Assembly: GCA_002205965.3 (NCBI GenBank)
Contig: NADL03000599.1
Coordinates: 3,100,001-3,164,000 of the forward strand
DNA length: 64,000 bases
DNA from: Kappaphycus alvarezii
Taxonomy: Eukaryota; Rhodophyta; Florideophyceae; Gigartinales; Solieriaceae
Direction of reading: 5' to 3'
In this document: positions 56,545 to 64,000 of the stretch, piece by piece
Position numbering within the stretch: the first letter of the stretch is position 1
How the letters are laid out: each line of letters begins with the position of its first letter
Made by a program: the position numbers and the translations under genes
Notes under the pieces: generated by a model
The model's database searches: none
What the model was told of the DNA's origin: nothing
The model's input: the letters and a program-made list of their open reading frames with translations, nothing else

Positions 56545-59500
56545 CATAATCATGACAATGACGGCTGACAAAAGTAAAGAAGAAACTGGAATTTGGCATC
56601 TTTTTGCCGAGCCAAGTTGCCCAGTGTAGGGCAAAACGCTAGGCTGATTTCTTCTTGTTACTGTACTGGCTCGGAATAATGTTAGCGGATGAGAAAACCA
56701 ACACAAACATCAAGACTCACAGAATGTTTGTCCCTCTTTTTCTCTTTAAGCACCCTGCAGTGCAGTAGCACAGTGCGCCAATTTCGGAGAAATTTGGGTG
56801 GTAGAAGGGGAGAAGCTTCTTGGGGGACTGGGCGGTATAATTTGACTTTAGGGTTTAAGCCCGTGCTGTGATATGCAAAATTCTAGGACTATGAGAGAAA
56901 TCGATTCAAAAGATCCGAAGACGACAGGGAGTGAAAACTGGACAGAAGCGGTACAGAAGTGAGGAAGAAGTGCTTGTCATCTCCTGGAGGTAACTGAAAA
57001 TGCGTTGTCTGCAATAACATCCCTGAATTCCCTGAAATTCCTATTTGCATATAAATTCTGTCACGCGCGCGCGGCGAAAATGTTTCTTCGTCGTCTTTCT
57101 CTGAATTTAACGTACTGTAGCACCTTCTCCTTCACTAATTTGCTTATACCAGCGGTCCTCACTCGCTCGCTTTTACTTTGCTCAGCCCCAAACAGATACT
57201 ACCCATTTTCCCTGTCCGTGCTTACCCTTTGTGCGGTCCTCTCCAAATTTTCGGGTATTATACATAGATATTTTAATACTGTATCCACCCCTCTACATCT
57301 ATTCCAGATCGAACTCTTATTCCCTTTTTGCGTACCTTCTCCTAAATTATTTTCTTGAGAAAAGGGGCGCCAATGCACGACTTTAAATTCCCTTTCAGAT
57401 TTATTTTATCTATTTCAATTCTATAGAATGCGCCCCCGGGAGCCTATTTACACCAAAATATTCCAAGTTTCAAACCTCTCCAATCATCTTACTTACTACA
57501 CCTCTTTTCCTACCTATTCGAAACACCTTCAATCGCCCTCCACGCCCCAAATTAGACCAAAATGAAGAATTATGCCCCTCCCACGCCATTCCCAAAACTC
57601 GCCACACTCGCGCCCTAAACTTCATTTCCCTACTCCCTTTCGGCTGTACTGACCGCGATAAGTATCTCTGCCGGCAAACCCAAAACGATGATGATCGAGT
57701 TCGTTCGTCGTTTGTTCACCGAGGGTGAAGCGGAGGAGGTAAGGGGCAGGAGGGTGAGAACGAGGATGGAGACGAGGAAGACGAGGGGGACGAAGACATT
57801 TAAATAGGTGGAATAGTGGGGTGGGGCTAGATGGTATGGACCAAGTATTTCCGACGCTGGAACCGGACTAGGGCATCTTTAGTGGCTTAGACATCTCCCA
57901 GGACGAAATAGAGAATTGCAAGCCGTTCGCGGATATTTTTGGGGACTGTTTGGTTTGTATGGATACTTTCGATTATTTGTTTGGATGTAGTGTACGGAAT
58001 TGAAATTTTAAGGAATAGAATCGTTTCGGCGTCTATTTAGAATCCTTTAAGTATCTTTTATTGTGACTCTCACGTCCACATAAATTATTTCTATGAACTT
58101 TATGATATTAAGTACGGTTTTTCCAGGACTCTAGGGGTACCAAAAGTCTATATAACCTGAGCAAACTGCTTCCTCGGAGCGATTTGAAGCAAGTTGGCAG
58201 ACAATTTCAAGTCAAACCCCAAGTAATTAGGAAGTCGAGAGTCAACTTCAGACGCAATAAGCGTTCTTGTTACTTTTTGTTAGTGACGGTAGGTGGTAGA
58301 GCCTGCTACTTCTGAACACACTTGTAGAACCCTGGTCCCTCATCCATATGCACCACTTCCTGATCCTGTAACTATACTACTTTAGATCTTATGTCGCCTA
58401 CAATACCTCTTTTCTGATATAGTGAGCGTCGGATATATTTTTTTCGCCGATTTACCGCTATCAAATGCCGGAGTCCGAGGGGCCAGGAGTGAGTAAATAT
58501 CACACACGCCCAATGAAAGGGGTAAAATAATATGGAATAGAGAGGTTGAAATAGAAGGAGAGCCCAAGCGGATAATGGTAGTTGTATTGAAAGTTGCTGT
58601 TGGAAAGATTTCTGCACAGGTAGGAGTCGGGAGTCCAGTTTAGGGCCAAAAACGGAATGGCTGTTTATTCTGAGGCCAGAGTGGCCAAGAAAGTATAAGT
58701 AATAGTTAACTATTTTGCGGCTATTTAGGACGGCTTAGTGAGTCAAATCAATGACAGCCAAATAGTGAGTATCCAAGTTAAACATGTGTAATGCTTATAT
58801 TTGGCAAATTAAGTTCCAGGCACCTGCAATAATATCGGGTCCCCGTTGAAGGGCCTAGTGGTTTATAACGCACACCCTCAGGCTCACTCGGGTTGAGCAT
58901 GAAAAAAGACCAAGAGCAGTTACTGGCGACAATCGAAAAATGCTCTACTGCACTGGTGGTAGTGCAATGGCATTAACGAAAATTGGATCAAAAAAAAGAT
59001 CCCCAAAGTCAGCTGTGCCTGTATCAATACAATACGCGTGCCGATTGAACTACATACAGCCAACCACCGAAGCGACTACGCCCTGTGCAAACATTCCATC
59101 GTAACGTTTACAGCGATATGCACTCCTGCACAGGCAAATAAACAATCCAGCAAAGAAGGCCCGTGGAAAAGGAACTTTTTAGAACATTTTATGCTGTAAG
59201 AGTCGTTCAACTTCCCTAATTGAAAAGATTTTTACCACTTTAAAGGTCTTTTCATACCAAAAACGCAACGATGAACGAAGTAAAACGATATAATGACGAG
59301 CGAATGGAGTAGCTCTTAGCGAAACGGAGTGCGTGGTAAAAGAAAGCAACAAAATCGTTTTAAATATCGAATGCAAGAGCGCCGTGCCCCAGCCAGAAAT
59401 TGACAACTTTAAAAAATTTTGTATGCCACGTCACAACTGTAAAACACCCTGACGCCTCGAAAGGGCAAAAATGCGAGCTACAGAAGGTCTTTCGTCAACG
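56545..59500. other. Intergenic, nothing recognised
   Basis: Only short open frames without domain signatures occur (for example 57005-57358). TACTGTA motifs occur near 56660 and 57112. A Glu/Arg-rich run near 57720-57790 is low complexity. Confidence 0.5.
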
Positions 59501-61070
59501 CTACACACCCTGACGAAACTTTTCGACAGGAATGCCTGTCAAAAAAGCCATACGCTTCATGCGATCTTTTCTCACCCTTTGAGAAAAGTTCACGGCAACA
59601 AGGGTGCGCCCATTTTCAACTGCCTCTCTCAACTCACAATGGCGACAATTAGCCTCATAGTTCTCGTTCTTTTCATTTTGCTCCTCCCTTACTACCTGCA
59701 ATAAAATACGATCAGAAGTTATAACACATCCTCTAGTGGTATATACATAACTGCTCGAGATAATGACTCTATCGTCACCTAGGAAAAGACCGCACAACTC
59801 GTGGCACTTATCTGAAAACGCCTCCTAAAGCTCTTTGAAAGACATAATTTAAGAATCAGCAGAAAAATAGGTGAATCGGGGCTCGATCAACAGTTTCTTC
59901 GGATCAAGAGGTCAGATAACAGTCTTTCCGAAAGATGCCCGTATTTTTCTCACAGAAAAAGAACAATGATACGCCTCCCTTACGATACTTCAAAAGTCAA
60001 ATATATCCACAAATCGGCTGCTAACTGCTAAAGAACAAACAAATGATGATGAATTCAAAGCATTTTTAAAAACTGAAAACAACAATGCATCGAAATGTTG
60101 CGTCTTTCCAGAAGTATATCCTAGCAATGCGAAGACAATCAAGTTGTTGTCGTGACATATTTATAATACATCGAGAGAGAATTTTGCTCTATACCCGTCG
60201 TATATCGGTAGAACCTTTCGATTGTTGGCGTTGAGATCCTTCAGAAAATCGACACTGCTAACGCCCAGTTCTTGAACTTCAGTGAATCAACACCCCCGCC
60301 TTCATTTCGAGATGCCAAAATAGAAAATTGAGGAAGAGTACAAGCCGGAGTTTTGTACGCCACATGGCAATTTCTGAAAACGGAACGGAAAGGAAATCTT
60401 GTCCCCTTGGAAAAGGGGGGGGAGACATCTCAAATGGCGCTTATGACCGGCTTCATAGTAAGGCCGCTCAAATTTAGAAACTTTGGCATTCTCATGTCGC
60501 ACGTTCCTTTTCGCGGCATCAATCTTCTGGCAGCCTTGCACCCATTAATTTCCTTGTCAGATGTGAAACCAACCTCATCAAGACTGAAAATGCGAGAGTT
60601 ATCTAGATCAATCATAGTGATGAGTTTATCGAAAATGTCAAAATGAGTACTCAAACTGTCCGCGATTATAACTGGCAGTCTACTTGATTCCTGACTTAAC
60701 GGATTCGCGAATGAGAGCCTATCGGCGCGACGTCGTCGAAACGCCCTCAGAGAACATCGACCGGGCTTTTCTTTTTGAAAGGCACGAGAACTCGCAGAGA
60801 CATAGGGAATCTGCAAACTATGATTTCAATGGCCTCCTTAAGATTCCCTGTCGCAACTGAATACTGCGCCGCGGCAACACGGAGAAGAAAGTCAACGCTC
60901 AGGTTTTCCTCATCGGTGGACAGCGCAAATTTGCGCCCCCTCTTTGAAGTTACATTCGTTTCACGGTGCAAACTGGTGACTGGGACACCAAACTTCTGTG
61001 CTGCTTCGCAATACGAAAGTCCTGATTCTTTGACTGCAAAGGCATTTAGCATGTCAATATTCCTCTTGGG
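59501..61070 (-). pseudogene. Pogo/Tigger-like (Tc1/mariner superfamily) transposase pseudogene
   Basis: The N-terminus has a helix-turn-helix of the Psq/CENP-B type (AFAVKESGLSYCEAAQKFGV, PVTSLHRETNV). The catalytic region shows SRIFSLDEVGFTSDKE (first Asp), MKPVISAI, DVSPPFPRGQDFLS, NNRKVLPIYDGYRAKFSLDV (second Asp) and NNLIVFALLGYTSGKTQHFD. The C-terminal end (59797-59501) has TTRGCVITSDRILLQVV and a Cys/His-rich, basic tail, also typical of pogo-like proteins. Frame changes and stops occur near 60430, 60300 and 60080. Terminal inverted repeats were not found. Confidence 0.7.
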
Positions 61071-61462
61071 TGCAACAATTCGCTTCCCCGCAGCTTAACT
61101 GAGATAATTAAAGTTCTTTATTTCAAACTCGTTCGATCACTGAGTAGTTTCGGGAAAGAAGTTGGACTATTAACATCGTTTTGTTAGAAAAAAAATCAGG
61201 TTAAATTTATTCTTTGTATTTGTGCTCCCTCAATTTACTTCAGATGCATCTTGTCACGATTCTTTTGGCGTGAAAAACGATTGAGCAGATTTTTAAAATG
61301 TATTTGTAAGTAATTGCTGTAGATGAAGCGGAACCCTGATATTGAAAGTGAGAAATAGAGTGAAAATCGGGCCTCATGATGTCATTTCCCAAAATTTTCA
61401 TTTATTCCGTTTTTAAAAACATGTTCCGTTACTACGCCAGCCCCTTTATTGTCACTAGTTCG
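61071..61462. other. Intergenic, nothing recognised
   Basis: AT-rich sequence between the pogo-like start and the first direct repeat. No gene was seen. Confidence 0.45.
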
Positions 61463-61642
61463 TGGTTGGAGGTATAAAGCACGGACTAAAAATGCTGCAT
61501 ACAACCAAAGATGCCTCACAGGTCCTGGTACGCAAGGTTTCGTGGTTTTATATAGACTCCGGAGGAGCCTTGAAGTCAATACTACTGTGAAGTTAGATGC
61601 ATTAAATGGCAATAATGCATTTGATACGAATGCATGCTCTAA
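61463..61642 (+). repeat. Direct repeat, left copy (possible LTR fragment)
   Basis: Shares with 63594-63775 the ordered blocks GTTGGAG, AAATGCTG, CCTCAC, GACTC..GAGGAGC, CAATACTACTGTG and GAATGCATGC at similar spacing, with moderate divergence. Confidence 0.6.
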
Positions 61643-61871
61643 CTCAACTGCAAGATCTACCAATGTTCAGTTAATGCAAATAATACTGCATTAGGCTGAC
61701 AGTACGAGTTCTGTACGCAGCGAAACACTCGTGACCTGAGAACCACTCGAGAGAACCTAAATATCTACATGAAAGAGAACGAACAAAAACTCCAACAAAG
61801 TCAAGCGGACAGAAATCAGCAAAATCAACAAAATCAAAGTATAAGCCCTCCGGCTGCTCCCGCGTCTTCAT

Positions 61872-61901
61872 TCCGGTCATTTGCGGATGCAAATGACCGG
61901 A
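61872..61901. repeat. Perfect 13-bp inverted repeat, 4-base loop
   Basis: TCCGGTCATTTGC (61872-61884) is followed by GGAT and its exact reverse complement (61889-61901). This could form a stable hairpin in RNA or DNA. Confidence 0.85.
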
Positions 61902-61903
61902 TC

Positions 61904-62900
61904 CTACTTCTTCTGTACACCCGACCCCCAGACCATTAGTCCACAATTATCTTGTTCCACCATTATCTGGGCTGTCAACCATCCTTTATGATGGCGCTTC
62001 ACCTCCCTTGTGAACTGGACCTCCATGAATGTTCCCTCCAGCCTTCGCAACTTATGCATGGCAGATCTAGTTAACTTCTTCGCGACATCCAAATCAGCCA
62101 TCAGTCCTGTGGTAGTCTCAATTTCCCCTGTCCCTCTTCCCTTTTTAACCCTAGCGCGTATTTCACCATCCCCAGCTCCTTTGGCAGCTCCGCGAGTAAA
62201 TATAGGGCCTCTTCAATAGTTGCCATTGCTTGCTGAATTTTTTCCAACGTTTCGGGTTTCGGCTATTACGATTGCTTGTTTTGATGCTCAGTTGTTATAG
62301 GAGTGACTCTAGTCGGCGTTGCGGCCGCGGGTCCGTTGTTAAATACCTATAACCTTCCCCCGCTGGTGCTTTGCTTTGATAGAGACTCTCCAAATCTCTC
62401 CTTCTCGGGATTTAGTCTCGAATTATATGGCCTTTGAGGTGACAATGGTAGCAGTTTACCTCCGTTTTGCTATTCCCGGCCCATGAGGGTGAGGTATCTC
62501 TGTTCAGAGTTCTATCTTCCCTTATATGACAGGATGTTTCCCTGCCGGAGGTCTGTTGTGCAGCTGAAAGCCTCGAAAGTATGTTGACCACTGTATCGTA
62601 ATTTACCCATGTAAGCATGGCCTGATCTTGAAGGTGCGCTTAAAGACCGTCTTTGAAGCGGTTACCCCTGATATCCTCAAAGACTAGGGTCTGCAAGGCC
62701 ATTGAAGCAGACCTCAGACGTTTTCTAAACGCGACAAAAAAGAAGTGGAACGAAAGGTATGAGTCTTTAATCATACCTCTCGTTCCAAATTATATCGAAC
62801 GTTTTGTCCTGCAACGCGCTGAGCTACGCCTTGTTGCATAAAATAGCTTTTAAATGGTACCATAACTCATCAGCTACAGCATGCCAGTGGACGCTTGCGA
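61904..62900 (-). pseudogene. Gag-like remnant with a zinc knuckle, third retroelement family
   Basis: On the minus strand FRKRLRSASMALQTLVFED and NRFKDGL (about 62720-62640) resemble the capsid part of gag. MLTWVNYDTVVNILSRLSAA follows, then CYHCHLKGHIIRD (about 62413-62455), a CCHC knuckle whose final Cys codon is a stop. Further left, MADLDVAKKLTRSAMHKL (62101) is an unassigned segment. No RT was found, so the element is internally deleted or decayed. Confidence 0.5.
62748..62786. repeat. 16-bp inverted repeat, 7-base loop
   Basis: GGAACGAAAGGTATGA (62748-62763) and TCATACCTCTCGTTCC (62771-62786) pair with one mismatch, inside the gag-like remnant. Confidence 0.75.
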
Positions 62901-63593
62901 CATCATTAAGCAATCTTGATGAATCTCGCTCGAAGGCACAAGATAATTAAATACTCTTCCTTTGGTCTCTACAGACTGCCCTCAGAGAGCAGCGTCATTT
63001 TTTCAAAATTTTTGGTAAAGTGAAAAAAAACTTTCACAGCGATTGAGATACCATTTACTGCCTAACGGATTTCTTCCATAGCTGCGATTAAGTACTGGCC
63101 GGTCTTCGTTATTTTATCTGCGCCAATTATTTATCATGGTTCCTGAGTACCATGATTAAGAGAGGTTGATTCATCTGGTCTCATCACAGCACTTTCTTGG
63201 AAATTATCAAGGATGTCGTTTTGTATAATCTCTCTTGTTCATGGACGAAACGTGTTTCTGATTATGGCCGAAATCTTACCTCCTAGTTTTCTTCCCTCCA
63301 GCGAAACTTAGACTCCTTGTTGACAAATACCTGCACTTGTACTAAATTTTTCTGGATGTCTCCTTCTTATCCGTCGAAAGGTCTCTAGTAGGTTAAAGGA
63401 ACCTCCTCGAAAAAATTGGTATTGAACTGCTCTTGAGTAAAGAGCTAGCAGAGAGTCCAAATCCTGGGCAATCAAAAATCTCGTCTACAGGGTTTTTGGC
63501 TACCTTGCACCTTGATTTCACCCCCGCGAAGTCTTTCTTGCGTAACACAGCTTTTAAAATCAATTTTCTGTCCGATATTTTGTTACAAATTCT
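62901..63593. other. Nothing recognised between gag remnant and right direct repeat
   Basis: No domain could be read in any frame. If the direct repeats are LTRs this would be the leader and start of gag on the minus strand. Confidence 0.35.
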
Positions 63594-63775
63594 ATGTTGG
63601 AGAAGTAAAGCAAGGAAAAAGAATGCTGTACTTACAATCACTGATACCTCACCAGTCATAGTGGGCCCGGGTTGGTGGCTCTTACAGACTCGTGAGGAGC
63701 ACTAAAGCCAATACTACTGTGCGCTTTACTGCACCAAATGGAATTAATGTATTTCATTCGAATGCATGCACTATC
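63594..63775 (+). repeat. Direct repeat, right copy (possible LTR fragment)
   Basis: Same orientation as the left copy and about 2.1 kb away. A gag-like remnant lies between, as expected if these are LTRs of a small decayed element. Confidence 0.6.
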
Positions 63776-64000
63776 CAATGTGCTTGTAGAATGAGATATT
63801 TCGCCTTTTAAGTAGCTTAGAAATGTTATTTCGATGTTTCGAAGATAAAATTCTCTAGCAATGAGGAGACTTATTTAGCATGCAATTTCCAATATAACTG
63901 GAGCAGCCACTAATTGAAAACCATTTACAGCCATATAAATTACACTTATTGGAATCATATTGAGAGTTTTACAGAAGCACAACAATCGTCTCTGGGTAAT

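Noticed and set aside
57720..57790. Glu/Asp/Arg-rich short frame
   Set aside because: Low-complexity GA-rich DNA with no start context or domain.
62800..62845. tRNA-like start TAGCTCAGCGCG and GTTCGA on the minus strand
   Set aside because: The A-box-like and B-box-like sequences are only about 13 bases apart, too close for a tRNA, and the 16-bp hairpin next to it explains part of the pattern.

Overview
The window is nuclear DNA of a eukaryote. It contains LTR retrotransposons with a chromodomain, a PIF/Harbinger transposase with a Myb/SANT-like partner, a CACTA-type Tnp2 transposase, a pogo-like transposase and a secreted subtilisin with a very large Ser/Thr/Pro repeat region. Genes are few, introns are not obvious and transposable elements make up most of the sequence. 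A multicellular red alga (Florideophyceae, for example a Chondrus-like genome) fits this picture. That assignment is an inference from gene style, not a demonstrated identity.

Layout. 1-10623 (minus): one giant subtilisin-family protease gene that runs off the left edge. It has signal peptide, pro-region, Asp/His/Ser catalytic domain, a basic S/P/T linker, about 2,500 residues of ~62-residue Ser/Thr/Pro repeats and a non-repetitive C-terminal region. 11256-16130: two same-strand copies of a non-LTR retrotransposon with reverse transcriptase and a restriction-like endonuclease region. 16546-17568 (minus): a TauD/TfdA-like 2-oxoglutarate/Fe(II) dioxygenase. 18565-27671: a PIF/Harbinger element whose transposase is split by a young, complete Ty3/gypsy chromovirus (20819-27589) with a 5-bp target duplication. 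27960-28780: a second DDE transposase pseudogene. 31347-35870: a CACTA-like pair of divergent genes. 36650-38620: gag-protease remnant of another LTR family. 39709-41118: a degenerate unknown gene. 43319-43489: a TACTG satellite. 47119-56539: an older copy of the same chromovirus on the plus strand, with 5-bp target duplications, itself interrupted by a 5'-truncated non-LTR element with a 13-bp target duplication. 59501-61070: a pogo-like transposase pseudogene. 61463-63775: a degenerate retroelement with a gag zinc knuckle between two direct repeats.

The most unusual system is the chromovirus family. Between the 5' LTR and gag, both copies carry (i) an extra sense ORF with two U1-type C2H2 zinc fingers, a class known for RNA binding, and (ii) an antisense tRNA-like segment with A and B boxes next to a cluster of CRE-like sites. 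Both parts are present in a young and an old copy, so they belong to the family.

A technical point matters for every gene here. Most frame breaks in the young chromovirus, the dioxygenase and the protease repeats are one-base length differences in homopolymers. Sequencing or assembly error is therefore at least as likely as gene decay for those features. The in-frame stops in the DDE, pogo and old-chromovirus copies look like real decay.
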